In this document: positions 50,651-59,337 of the stretch, in pieces | Layout: every line of letters begins with the position of its first letter | How positions within the stretch are numbered: the stretch's first letter is position 1 | Origin: Gammaproteobacteria bacterium | GTDB taxonomy: Bacteria > Pseudomonadota > Gammaproteobacteria > Xanthomonadales > SZUA-36 | DNA: 64,000 nt | Assembly (NCBI GenBank): GCA_030431095.1 | Contig: JAUIJU010000003.1 | Location: 1-64,000 of the forward strand | Direction: 5' to 3' | Notes under the pieces: model-generated | Databases searched by the model: none | Told to the model about the DNA's origin: nothing | The model's input: the letters and a program-made list of their open reading frames with translations, nothing else | Position numbers and translations under genes: made by a program

Positions 50651-52005
50651 GCCGGCACATTCACATCCTGGGTATCTGCGGCACCTTCATGGGCGGCGTG
50701 GCCCTGCTCGCGCAGCGTGCCGGTTACCGGGTGACCGGATCCGACCGCAACACCTACCCGCCGATGAGCACCCTGCTCGAATCGGAGGGCATCGAACTCA
50801 CCGAAGGCTACGATCCCGGACAGCTGGAGCCGGCGCCCGACCTGGTGGTGATCGGGAATGCGCTGAGCCGCGGTAACCCCGCCGTGGAGGCCGTGCTGAA
50901 CCGCGGTCTCAACTATGTCTCAGGGCCCCGCTGGCTGAGCGAGAACCTGCTGCGCGGCAAGACGGTGCTGGCGGTGTCCGGCACGCATGGAAAGACCACG
51001 ACCGCGAGCATGCTGACATGGATCCTGGAGCATGCTGGCCACGCACCCGGTTTCCTGATCGGCGGCGTGCCACGAAACTTCGACGTCTCGGCGCGCGACG
51101 GCAAGGACCTCTTCGTGGTGGAGGCCGACGAGTACGACACGGCGTTTTTCGACAAGCGGGCCAAGTTCGTCCATTACCGGCCCTGGATTTGTGTCCTGAA
51201 CAACCTGGAGTACGACCACGCCGACATCTACCCCGATCTCGACGCCATCAAGACCCAGTTCCACCACCTGGTGCGCACCATTCCCGGCGAAGGCACCATC
51301 GTGTGCAACGGCGCCGACCCGCAACTGGACGCTGTGCTGCGCCAGGGTTGCTGGAGCCGGCTGGAACGCTTCTCGACCGGCGAGGACGACGACTGGCGCG
51401 TGCGCCTGCTGGACCCGGACGGAACGCGACTGGCTTTCGATCACAAGGGCCAGGTGGTGGCCGAAGTGCGATGGAACCAGTGCGGCGAGCACAATGCCCT
51501 GAACGCCTGCGCCGCGGTCGCCGCGGCAGTGGCCGCCGGGGTGGACGCCCCCACCGCGGTGGAGGCGCTGGCCGGCTTCCAGGGCGTCAAGCGCCGCCTG
51601 GAAGTCCTCGGTAACTACGGTGGCGTCCACGTATATGACGACTTCGCCCACCACCCGACGGCCATCCGCATGACCCTCTCGGGACTGCGCCGCCACGTGG
51701 GCAACGCGCGCATCCTGGTTGGCCTGGAACCCCGCAGCAACACCATGCGCGCCGGGGTCCACGCCGATCGCCTCGGGCCGTCTCTGATCGCCGCGGACAA
51801 GGTCTGGCTGCTGACCGGCGACGACATCGACTGGGACCCACAGGAGGCGCTGGCGCCGCTGGAGGGCCGCGGCCGCGTGGTTACCCGTACCCGCGACATG
51901 CTTCGGCAGATGCTGGAAGACGCGCGCCCGGGCGACCACGTGGTGTTCATGAGCAACGGCGGCTTCGACGCCGCGCCACGACGCTTCATCCAGGAACTGG
52001 AGTGA
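50647..52005 (+). CDS. mpl: UDP-N-acetylmuramate:L-alanyl-gamma-D-glutamyl-meso-diaminopimelate ligase
   Basis: The 452-residue Mur-ligase-fold enzyme recycles cell-wall tripeptide onto UDP-MurNAc. It starts HIHILGICGTFMGGVALLAQ, has the P-loop SGTHGKTTTASM and VYDDFAHHPTAI. The track starts inside the preceding gene; the ATG at 50647 overlaps its stop. Length and motifs are standard for Mpl rather than MurC. GTGA couples it to the LON-domain gene. Confidence 0.95.
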   Translation: MSRHIHILGICGTFMGGVALLAQRAGYRVTGSDRNTYPPMSTLLESEGIELTEGYDPGQLEPAPDLVVIGNALSRGNPAVEAVLNRGLNYVSGPRWLSENLLRGKTVLAVSGTHGKTTTASMLTWILEHAGHAPGFLIGGVPRNFDVSARDGKDLFVVEADEYDTAFFDKRAKFVHYRPWICVLNNLEYDHADIYPDLDAIKTQFHHLVRTIPGEGTIVCNGADPQLDAVLRQGCWSRLERFSTGEDDDWRVRLLDPDGTRLAFDHKGQVVAEVRWNQCGEHNALNACAAVAAAVAAGVDAPTAVEALAGFQGVKRRLEVLGNYGGVHVYDDFAHHPTAIRMTLSGLRRHVGNARILVGLEPRSNTMRAGVHADRLGPSLIAADKVWLLTGDDIDWDPQEALAPLEGRGRVVTRTRDMLRQMLEDARPGDHVVFMSNGGFDAAPRRFIQELE

Positions 52006-52625
52006 CGGACGCCGCGCAGAACGGCGATTCAGCCGACCTCGCGCTGTTTCCGCTCAACGTGGTGCTGGTGCCGGAAGGCCACCTGCCCCTGCGCATATTC
52101 GAGCGTCGCTACCTGGACATGGTGCGAGACTGCACCAGCCGCCAGGAACCATTCGGCGTGGTGCTGGTGGTCCAGGGTGAAGGACTGGAGCAGCCCGCCA
52201 GCCACGTGCGCATCGGCACCGATGCCTACATTCGTGACTTCCACACGCTGGAGGACGGCCTGCTGGGTATCGTGGCCCGGGGACAGCGCCGGTTCGTCGT
52301 GGAATCCACCCGCGCCCGCGACGACGGGCTGCTGCGGGGCACGGTTCGCTATCTGCCGCCGGAACCGGAGATGGCGCTGCCGCCGGAGTTCGGCCTGCTG
52401 GCGGACATCGTGCAGGGATTCATCGATAAGGTGGGGTCGGATTACCCTTCACTGGGCGAGCCGCGCCTGGAAGACGCCTCGTGGATCAGCTACCGGCTCA
52501 CCGAACTGCTGCCGCTGGACGCGGCGGAAAAACAGGCCCTGCTGGAACTCGAAGAGCCCCTGCAGCGACTCCAGGCGCTGCTGGAAACGCTGCCGCGTTT
52601 CCAGGCCGACGAAGCGGACGAATAA
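52002..52625 (+). CDS. LON substrate-binding domain protein
   Basis: The 207-residue protein has a GTG start overlapping mpl. It carries only the N-terminal LON domain (LALFPLNVVLVPEGHLPLRIFERRYLDMV), with no ATPase or protease part, like the stand-alone LON/YcaO-like peptidase S16 proteins. Its role is unknown; it may bind peptides or partner proteins. The last 128 nt overlap the end of the DedA-fusion gene on the opposite strand. Confidence 0.88.
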   Translation: MTDAAQNGDSADLALFPLNVVLVPEGHLPLRIFERRYLDMVRDCTSRQEPFGVVLVVQGEGLEQPASHVRIGTDAYIRDFHTLEDGLLGIVARGQRRFVVESTRARDDGLLRGTVRYLPPEPEMALPPEFGLLADIVQGFIDKVGSDYPSLGEPRLEDASWISYRLTELLPLDAAEKQALLELEEPLQRLQALLETLPRFQADEADE

Positions 52626-54588
52626 GCAGCAGGTTATCGCTCGCTTTCCTGACCTGCACGCCTGGCCAGCCGACGACGAACTCGTCCAGGAATCCCGGTT
52701 CCGGCGACTGCGGGCGCCAGTGACTGAAGAACCACAACCGCTGCTCCAGCTGCTCCGGGTAAATCTGCCCCAGGTACAGGGGTGTCTCGCGCCTGCCCAG
52801 GCGCACCCCTGAATCCCACAGACGGACCACCTGCTGTCGGTCCGGTTCGTCGCCCTCCAGGCGCATCACCAGTTGTTCGCCCTGGCCCAGGAAATTGCGC
52901 CCGGTCAGCGGCAGGCTGCGTCGGTCGGCGTCAGGGTTCAGGGACTTGAAAATCCATTGCCAGGTAGCGGGGGGCACCTGCTCCCAGCCACGCTGCGCCA
53001 GCCCCTCCGCCACCTGGTCCAGCGTCAGCGCCACCTGCAGATTGAAATCCCGGGCGGGAACGGAGGACGAACGCGTTCGTTGCGCCGGCAGCGTGGCCCA
53101 GCCCTCCGACCACCAGCGGTCGGCCGCCATGGGGCGTTCCTGCACCGGAATGCGCACGGCTGCCAGGTCCTTGTCCATGTGCACGCTGACCTGCCAGCCC
53201 AGGGTGAAGGCCAGGGTGCCGTAGAAAATCGCGCAGGCCACGGCGCCGGAAAACGGCCGCAGTGCCCGGGCGCGATAGGCCATGCCCACGATCGCCGTCC
53301 AGCTCAGGCCCAGGATGAAACCGGTCAGTGCGCCGCTGAGCCAGTCAAGGCCCAGGTAGACCCGGGCGATGACCAGCAGGGTCAGCAACAGGGTGGACGC
53401 CAGGTAGGTCCATTTTCGGTGACGCCGGCGCAGCTCCTTGGCCACCATCACCGAGAAGAAGCCGATCACCACGGTCGCCAGGGTCATGGGCGCGCTGGGC
53501 AGGTAGGCCTGGGAGGTTGGAGCGACCTCGAGCAGGGGCATGGCGCGCAGGGTGAAATCGGTCAGCAGTTGCAGGGCCAGGCCCCCGGCCATGGCCACCA
53601 GCCAGTGCAGGGCGGCATTCAGACGGTTGGCGCCCACCAGCCACAATGCCGTCGCCACCAGGGTGGGAATGAGCACCCAGGCCCGTGAGAGCTGACTGAC
53701 CGCCACCATGAACGGGTCGGTGATGTCATTGCGCAGGGTCTGGGTCCAGGCCAGCACGGCCAGGTCACCACGTCCCGGCTCGGCGCCAAACGGCGCCAGG
53801 AACAGGATCGCCACGAGGCCACACAGGGTCACGACCAGCAGCAACCCCAGCATGCTGACCGACAGCACCTCGGGTTGCGAAGGATCCAGCAGGGGCCCGG
53901 CCACGCGCCCCAGCACCGGGTGGCGGCGTGACCAGCGAATGGAACGCCGTAACCAGCGCGCCGAGTACACCACGCCGATTTCATAAAGCAGGCGGATGAA
54001 CCACAGGCTCAGCCACACGATACCCACGCCCAGGCCCACCACCAGCGCGAGGCGCCCGGCATACTCGGCCGCCACCTCCAGCGAGGCGCCGAACAGCATG
54101 CCGGGCAACAGGTAGGCCGGGGTCCACAGAATGCACCCCGGAATGCACACGGCCAGGAAGCGACCCAGCGGCATGCCCAGCATGCCCGCCGTGGTGGGAA
54201 TCACCGGCCGCAGCGGGCCGATGAAACGCCCGGCCAGCACGCTCTTGGTGCCGTGGCGGCGAAAAAACTCCATGCCGCGCATCAACATGCCCGGATAGCG
54301 CGAAAACGGCCACATGCGGCGCAACTGCATGTGGTAACGATGGCCCAGCCAGAAGCTCAGCATGTCGCCACAAAACGCGCCCAGGGAACCACCGATCCAG
54401 ATCGGCAGCCAGCTGGTCGCCCCCATGCCCAGCAGCGCACCGATGCCGAACAGGATCAGGATGCCCGGCAGGAAAATACCCACGATGACCAGGGATTCCA
54501 CGAAGGCGATCAGGAACAGGACCACGCCGGACCATCCCGGGTTTTCCGAGATCCAGGCCAGCAAATCCTGTAGCAAACCATTTTCCAT
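52498..54588 (-). CDS. DedA/PAP2/LssY-like fusion membrane protein
   Basis: The 696-residue protein combines three parts. A DedA (SNARE-associated) domain covers residues about 1-200, with FVESLVIVGIFLPG and GRFIGPLRPVIPTTAGM. A PAP2 phosphatase-like helical domain covers about 240-430. An LssY C-terminal domain covers about 480-670. In the PAP2 domain the catalytic motifs PSGH and SRxxxGxHW read PSAP and ARVYLGLDW, so both histidines are gone. The ATG at 54588 lacks a clear ribosome-binding site, but the track start lies far inside the SDR gene. The final 40 or so residues overlap the LON gene antisense and are low-complexity. Confidence 0.8.
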   Translation of the reverse strand: MENGLLQDLLAWISENPGWSGVVLFLIAFVESLVIVGIFLPGILILFGIGALLGMGATSWLPIWIGGSLGAFCGDMLSFWLGHRYHMQLRRMWPFSRYPGMLMRGMEFFRRHGTKSVLAGRFIGPLRPVIPTTAGMLGMPLGRFLAVCIPGCILWTPAYLLPGMLFGASLEVAAEYAGRLALVVGLGVGIVWLSLWFIRLLYEIGVVYSARWLRRSIRWSRRHPVLGRVAGPLLDPSQPEVLSVSMLGLLLVVTLCGLVAILFLAPFGAEPGRGDLAVLAWTQTLRNDITDPFMVAVSQLSRAWVLIPTLVATALWLVGANRLNAALHWLVAMAGGLALQLLTDFTLRAMPLLEVAPTSQAYLPSAPMTLATVVIGFFSVMVAKELRRRHRKWTYLASTLLLTLLVIARVYLGLDWLSGALTGFILGLSWTAIVGMAYRARALRPFSGAVACAIFYGTLAFTLGWQVSVHMDKDLAAVRIPVQERPMAADRWWSEGWATLPAQRTRSSSVPARDFNLQVALTLDQVAEGLAQRGWEQVPPATWQWIFKSLNPDADRRSLPLTGRNFLGQGEQLVMRLEGDEPDRQQVVRLWDSGVRLGRRETPLYLGQIYPEQLEQRLWFFSHWRPQSPEPGFLDEFVVGWPGVQVRKASDNLLLIRPLRRPGNAAAFPAAPGVAAGALRVPAGPVFPPRPAAAVR

Positions 54589-54718
54589 GGAGGGAGTCCG
54601 GGGTTGTCCGGGCAGGCCGGAGTGGCCGACTCGGTTATGATACGACAGCCCCGGCGCCACGCTGTGCACGGACCGGGAACCTGGTGATCCTGAGTAACAC
54701 GAGAAGACGCACAATCCC

Positions 54719-55540
54719 ATGACAAGCCTCAGCGACAAGACCCTGTTCATCACCGGCGGCTCCCGGGGAATCGGCAAGGCCATCGCCCTGCGCGCCGCGC
54801 GGGACGGCGCCCGCGTGGCAGTGGCGGCCAAGACCGATACGCCGCACCCGAAGCTGCCCGGCACGATCCACACGGCCGTGGAAGAGATCGAGGAGGCCGG
54901 CGGGCAAGGCCTGGCGCTCCGCCTGGACGTACGCGACGACGCCGCGGTGGATGCCGCCATGGCCCAGGCCGCCGAGCATTTCGGCGGGATCGACATCCTG
55001 GTCAACAACGCCAGCGCCATCACCCTGCGCAACTCGCAGCACCTGCCGATGCGGCGCTTCGACCTCATGTTCGACGTGAACGCGCGCGGCACCTACACCT
55101 GCTCACGGGCCGCCCTGCCCTTTCTGCGCGAAGGCGACAACCCGCACATCCTGAACCTGTCGCCGCCGTTGAACCTCGACCCTGCCTGGTTCAAGGACCA
55201 CACCGCCTACACCATGAGCAAGTACGGCATGAGCCTGTGCGTCCTGGGCATGTCGGCGGAGTTCCGGGAACTGGGCGTGGCCGTCAACGCGCTTTGGCCA
55301 CGCACCGTGATCGCCACCGCCGCGATCAACATGCTCGACGGCATGGTCAAACCGGAGAACTGCCGCACCGAGGAGATCATGGCGGACGCGGCGCACGCCG
55401 TCCTGGTCCGTGACGCGGCCACCACCACCGGCAATTTCTTCATCGACGAGGATGTCCTCGTGCAAGCCGGAGTGCGCGATTTCGACCGCTATGCCGTGAA
55501 GCCGGGGGCGCCATTGATGAAGGACCTGTTCCTGGACTGA
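54719..55540 (+). CDS. Short-chain dehydrogenase (HSDL2-like SDR)
   Basis: The 273-residue protein has the classical SDR cofactor motif TGGSRGIGKAIA, NNASAI, and the active-site segment with YTMSKYG (the Ser position reads LNLSPP). The extended form with AAKTDTPHPKLPGTIHTA after strand 2 identifies the HSDL2-like group, involved in lipid or sterol-related redox chemistry in eukaryotes; the bacterial substrate is unknown. It is divergent from the DedA fusion. Confidence 0.9.
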   Translation: MTSLSDKTLFITGGSRGIGKAIALRAARDGARVAVAAKTDTPHPKLPGTIHTAVEEIEEAGGQGLALRLDVRDDAAVDAAMAQAAEHFGGIDILVNNASAITLRNSQHLPMRRFDLMFDVNARGTYTCSRAALPFLREGDNPHILNLSPPLNLDPAWFKDHTAYTMSKYGMSLCVLGMSAEFRELGVAVNALWPRTVIATAAINMLDGMVKPENCRTEEIMADAAHAVLVRDAATTTGNFFIDEDVLVQAGVRDFDRYAVKPGAPLMKDLFLD

Positions 55541-55632
55541 AACGCCCCGACCACATGGCGAAACCGGGGTGCGTTCTGCTACCCTGAAGGGACATACGAG
55601 CATTGCGGTACATGTTGTCGCGAGGTGTCCCC

Positions 55633-58542
55633 GTGAGTCTTTCCCCGTTCCCGAATTTTTTCCGAACTGGATGTTCCCGGAATCGTTGGCTGCCGGCGCT
55701 GCTGGCACTGTTCCTGGTGCCCATGACCGCCCCGGCCGGGGAACCCGGCGCCAGCAACGGCATCGCCGCTACCGACGATGCCGTGTTCCGCCAGGGAATG
55801 TGGTGGGATCCTGCACGGGAAGGCAGCGGCTGGGACCTGAGCCGCATCGACAACTTTCTGTTCGCCGTCTGGTACACCTATGACGAGGCGGGCGAGCCGA
55901 CCTGGTACACCGCCGGGGCGGAACTGGATGGCCAGCACTTCGAGGCCGACCTGCTGCGCCACACCTGGGACCACGGCACGGGCAAGGTCAAAGCGGCCAC
56001 CGTCGTTGGTACCCTGGCCATCGAGTTCATCCACCCGCAGCTGGCCGACGTGCGCTGGAGGCTGGGGGAGACCAGCGGCGACCGTCGTCTGCAGCCCTTC
56101 ATTTTTGCCGCTGAGCCCACGCTGTTCGACTACAGCGGCATCTGGTATGACGCCAATGAACCGGGCTACGGCATCACGGTGCAGTCCCAGGCCGAGGCCA
56201 CGTTCGCGGTGGTCTACCACTACGACGACGACGGGCAGCCCACCTGGCTGTCAGGTGTGGGGCTGGACGGCGCCACGGAGTTCGAGCTGACCCGAGCACT
56301 GGGTAACTGTCCTTCCTGCAACTACCGCGAGCCCTGGCACGAAACCGCCGGCAGCCTGGCCCTGCAGTTCGCGGCGGAAACCCACATGACAATCGACCTC
56401 GCGCGCCACGACGGCGCCTGGAACCGCCCCGAAGCGGGTCACGTGATGATGTCGAACCCACCTTCGGGCCGCCCGCACCCGGCGGCACTGTCTTCGCTGG
56501 CCTCGGCGGATGCCCTGAAGTTCTATTTCCGCTCGGCCTTCGAAACCAGCGGCAACTTCGCGAGCCCCATCATTTGCATGCCCCCCATCGTCAGCCCGGC
56601 GCCGCCGGCAGCGCTGGACAGCGGCCAGGTGTCCGGCACCAACGTGCAGGAGGCGGGCGTGGACGAAGCCGACGTGGTCAAGGCCACGGCCGACAGCCTG
56701 TTCAGCATTGACCACACCACCTATAACATTCCGGTGGAAACGGTGAACGCGCGCGAGGGAGAGGACGAGGGCGTGCACTACGTGCAGACGGTCTCGCGTT
56801 TCGCGGTGGCGCCGGACGCAGGCAATCCGGCCTACGAGGGGCGCTATGAAATCGCCTTTCCGGTGCAAACGCGACCCCTGGTGCAACTCGAGGGGCAAGG
56901 CCTGTACCACCGGGAAAACGAGGATGGCGCCGGCCAGCTGCTCTACCTGGGCAGCCAGGTCGAAGGCAGCTGCTGGGGCGTGGGCGCCGCCAGCGCCGAA
57001 CTGCGCGCCTGGGACACCGGTCCGGGAGCCGACTTCGAGGTCGACAAGCAACTGCGCATCGACGGCGAGGTGGTGGCCAGCCGCATGATCGGTGACCGGC
57101 TGTTCCTCCTGACGTCCTACCACCCGGATTTCCACACCGTGGCCCAGGCCGCCCTGCCGCCGGACGCGGTCAAGGAGCAGTACACCGACGAAGAGTTCCA
57201 GGCTGTGATCCAGGCCATGGATGGTGAAATGCTGCTACCGAGGATCACCTACCCGGACGGTCGTTCGATCCCCTTGCTGGAGGCGGAGCAGATCCTGATT
57301 CCGCCCCTGCCGGGCGAGCGCCTGTCGGCGAAACTCACCGTGCTGAGCGTGTTCGACGCCAACGACCTTGAGGCGCCGCCGCAGAGCCTGGGTATCCTGG
57401 GTCGCACCGACGGCCTGTACGCCACCCCCGAGGCCGTGTGGCTGGCGGGTAACCGCTACCACCTGGAATTCAACGAGTCCGGCCTCGCGAAGCGCAGCAA
57501 CTGGACCGATACCGATCTGCACCGCTTCGCGGTGAGCGAGAGCGGCATCAGCTACAGCGGCTCGGGCACGGTGGAGGGCTCGGTAGGCCACGACCCGGAT
57601 CGCCTGCCGTTTCGCCTGAGCGAACAAGACGGCGTGCTGCGTGTGCTGACCCACTCGAACTCGTGGCAGGATCGCTGGGGCGAATGGGGCAGCAATCGTC
57701 TGAGCGTACTGAACACCGACGGCGGCGAGGAAAAACTGCTGGGGCTGCGTGCCGTGCTCCCCAACGAACAACGTCCGGATCGCATCGGCAAACCGGACGA
57801 GTCGGTGTATGCCGTGCGCTTCCTGGGCAACCGCGGCTACGTGGTGACCTTCCGCCTGGTCGACCCGCTGTACGCCCTGGACCTGTCGGACCCGGACGAC
57901 CCGTACGTGCTGGGCGAGCTCGAGATTCCCGGGTTTTCCGACTACCTGCACCCGGTTGACGAGAACCGGCTGCTGGGCGTGGGCCTGAACGTGATGTTGC
58001 TGGAAGACGAGAACGGCAACGAGTTCACCGTGCAGCGCGGCGTGCAGGTGGGCCTGTTCGACGTTTCTTCACCCGGCGACCCGGTGCTGCTCGATCGCGA
58101 CGAGATCGGCTATCGCGGCAGCAGCACCCCGGTGCAACAGACGCACCACGCGTTCACCTGGCTGCCCGGCGACGAAACCACCCAGCGCGCGCCGCGTTTC
58201 GTGCTGCCCGTGGCCGAGTTCGGACCCGAGGACGGCATCCCGGACGACGATCCGACGACCTGGTACCCCTGGCTGCGCACCGGCGCGGTGATGTACGAGG
58301 TGGCCGGCGAAGGGGCCGGCTCCTGGCTGATGCGCGCGGGCCGCGCCGACGTGGGTGACGTGTTCACCGTGCCCGACGACAAGCAAGGCTATTTCACCTG
58401 GCTGGAACCCGACGCGGCGCGCACCGTCATCCACAACGACCGCCTGCTGCACGTGTTCCGAGGCGGGCTCTTCACGACGCCATGGGGCGGCTCGGTGTTC
58501 GAGCCGGCGGATAATTGCGAGCTTTGCCTGGTGTGGGAGTGA
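55633..58542 (+). CDS. Large exported beta-propeller protein with two W-rich modules
   Basis: The 969-residue protein has a signal peptide (NRWLPALLALFLVPMTAPAG). Two tandem W-rich modules follow (about 50-150: GMWWDPAREGSGWDLS, FAVWYTYDE, PTWYTAG; and 160-265: GIWYDANEPGYGI, PTWLSGVGL). The remaining 650 residues form a beta-propeller of the Beta_propel family, marked by TNVQEAGVDEADVVK, FLLTSYHP, and FDVSSPGDPV. A GTG at 55633 with GAGG at 7 nt is preferred over the TTG at 55603; the ATG at 55612 is also possible. Function unknown; likely a periplasmic or surface protein. A tandem repeat starts right at its stop codon. Confidence 0.88.
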   Translation: MSLSPFPNFFRTGCSRNRWLPALLALFLVPMTAPAGEPGASNGIAATDDAVFRQGMWWDPAREGSGWDLSRIDNFLFAVWYTYDEAGEPTWYTAGAELDGQHFEADLLRHTWDHGTGKVKAATVVGTLAIEFIHPQLADVRWRLGETSGDRRLQPFIFAAEPTLFDYSGIWYDANEPGYGITVQSQAEATFAVVYHYDDDGQPTWLSGVGLDGATEFELTRALGNCPSCNYREPWHETAGSLALQFAAETHMTIDLARHDGAWNRPEAGHVMMSNPPSGRPHPAALSSLASADALKFYFRSAFETSGNFASPIICMPPIVSPAPPAALDSGQVSGTNVQEAGVDEADVVKATADSLFSIDHTTYNIPVETVNAREGEDEGVHYVQTVSRFAVAPDAGNPAYEGRYEIAFPVQTRPLVQLEGQGLYHRENEDGAGQLLYLGSQVEGSCWGVGAASAELRAWDTGPGADFEVDKQLRIDGEVVASRMIGDRLFLLTSYHPDFHTVAQAALPPDAVKEQYTDEEFQAVIQAMDGEMLLPRITYPDGRSIPLLEAEQILIPPLPGERLSAKLTVLSVFDANDLEAPPQSLGILGRTDGLYATPEAVWLAGNRYHLEFNESGLAKRSNWTDTDLHRFAVSESGISYSGSGTVEGSVGHDPDRLPFRLSEQDGVLRVLTHSNSWQDRWGEWGSNRLSVLNTDGGEEKLLGLRAVLPNEQRPDRIGKPDESVYAVRFLGNRGYVVTFRLVDPLYALDLSDPDDPYVLGELEIPGFSDYLHPVDENRLLGVGLNVMLLEDENGNEFTVQRGVQVGLFDVSSPGDPVLLDRDEIGYRGSSTPVQQTHHAFTWLPGDETTQRAPRFVLPVAEFGPEDGIPDDDPTTWYPWLRTGAVMYEVAGEGAGSWLMRAGRADVGDVFTVPDDKQGYFTWLEPDAARTVIHNDRLLHVFRGGLFTTPWGGSVFEPADNCELCLVWE

Positions 58543-58740
58543 TGGCTTTGTTGGCCGGTGTCGGCTGGAGCACCCCGTTGCGGAATGGGGACGTTGGCTT
58601 GTGTTGGTCATGGCGGGTTCTGTTGACCGGGGTCGGCTGAAGCACCCCGTTGCGGGATCGGGACGTTGGCTTGTGTTGGGGGGTGATGGCTTCGTTGGCC
58701 GGTGTCGGCTGGACGACCCCTTTCCGGGATCGACGCCGTT
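58543..58740 (+). repeat. 72-bp tandem repeat, about 2.7 units
   Basis: tcggctgg(a)gcacccc recurs at 561, 633 and 705 (58xxx), a period of exactly 72 bp. Units diverge by several bases. The array starts at the last codon of the propeller gene: gtgatggctt(t/c)gttggccgg is shared by unit 1, where it contains the TGA stop, and unit 3. A related single unit lies near 63421-63470. Confidence 0.85.
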
Positions 58741-58812
58741 GGCCTTCGGCTTCCCTCTCTGCACCTGCTCTTGGTGGGGTCGGCGCGACAAATCTTCCTG
58801 ATTTGACGCGCC

Positions 58813-58838
58813 TCATTTGGCCATCCCTGGCCAAATGA
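58813..58838. repeat. Perfect 11-bp hairpin in repeat module, version 1
   Basis: TCATTTGGCCA-TCCC-TGGCCAAATGA is a perfect 11-bp stem. It occupies the same place, between a CGCC end and the conserved ccccagtcgctccgg, as different hairpins in the two other versions of the module. Confidence 0.8.
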
Positions 58839-58897
58839 CCCCAGTCGCTCCGGCTTGCTCGGCAACGGCGCCTGAAAGATCCCTACAAGAGGTCATC

Positions 58898-59061
58898 CAG
58901 CCGCCCCCTGCATCGAGACCCCCCACCCCCAGACATTTTGTTGGGGTGCTTTCTTGTCACCCTACCGGGCCTTGTAGGCTGGGAAGTGCGTTTAGCACCA
59001 TGGTGCCGCGCCACGTGGCCTCCGTGGTTCGGCCCCTTCGAGTCGAACGGGGCGGCGTGCA
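58898..59061 (+). repeat. 164-bp core repeat, copy 1
   Basis: It aligns without gaps to 63641-63804 with 6 mismatches (158/164 identical). It contains a terminator-like hairpin at its left (58924-58957) and near its right end a palindrome-like hairpin GCCCCTTCGA-G-TCGAACGGGGC with one bulged C. Of the six changes several would alter amino acids in the only long frame, so it does not look protein-coding. Confidence 0.9.
58924..58957 (+). terminator. Terminator-like hairpin in core repeat
   Basis: CACCCC...GGGGTG with an internal A-T pair is followed by CTTTCTTGT. The same structure is kept in copy 2 (63667-63700). It may end the propeller-gene transcript, about 380 nt after its stop. Confidence 0.5.
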
Positions 59062-59213
59062 GGCGGGAAAACCGGTGAAGACGGCTTTTGTCGTTCGAGC
59101 CAATATGTTCCTGGCTCCGGTTCATCCGCTGGGCAGCCCCGCACACTGCGCCGGACCCCGCCATTGACGGCAGCCGCGAGGAGCGCCCAGCAATCCCGGC
59201 AATAGTTCACCCC

Positions 59214-59294
59214 TGCAGACCGCTTTTCCTTACGGCCCGGGAGCCTGTTCTGTGCAAGCGGATAACAGGTAAGACTCGGTGCCCCAGAAGAACC
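59214..59294 (+). repeat. Distal repeat block, copy 1
   Basis: It aligns without gaps to 63920-64000 with about 10 mismatches over 81 bases; it starts tgcagaccgcttttcctta and ends gccccagaagaacc. The stretch between core and distal block differs completely between the copies (152 against 115 nt), so two conserved parts flank unique DNA. Confidence 0.85.
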
Positions 59295-59337
59295 CCACCC
59301 AAAGAAAGTGATGACCGGGTCGGGTTCTCCGATGCAA

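Noticed and set aside
58561-58740. CRISPR-like array
   Set aside because: The 72-bp units are contiguous without spacers and no cas genes are present.
59032-59055. tRNA T-arm-like string (TTCGAGTCGAA)
   Set aside because: No acceptor, D or anticodon arms around it; it is a simple hairpin inside the core repeat.
58883-59164. 93-residue minus-strand ORF, also found in copy 2
   Set aside because: Shared only because the DNA is repeated; substitutions are largely non-synonymous and the composition is Arg/Gly/His-rich with no known domain.
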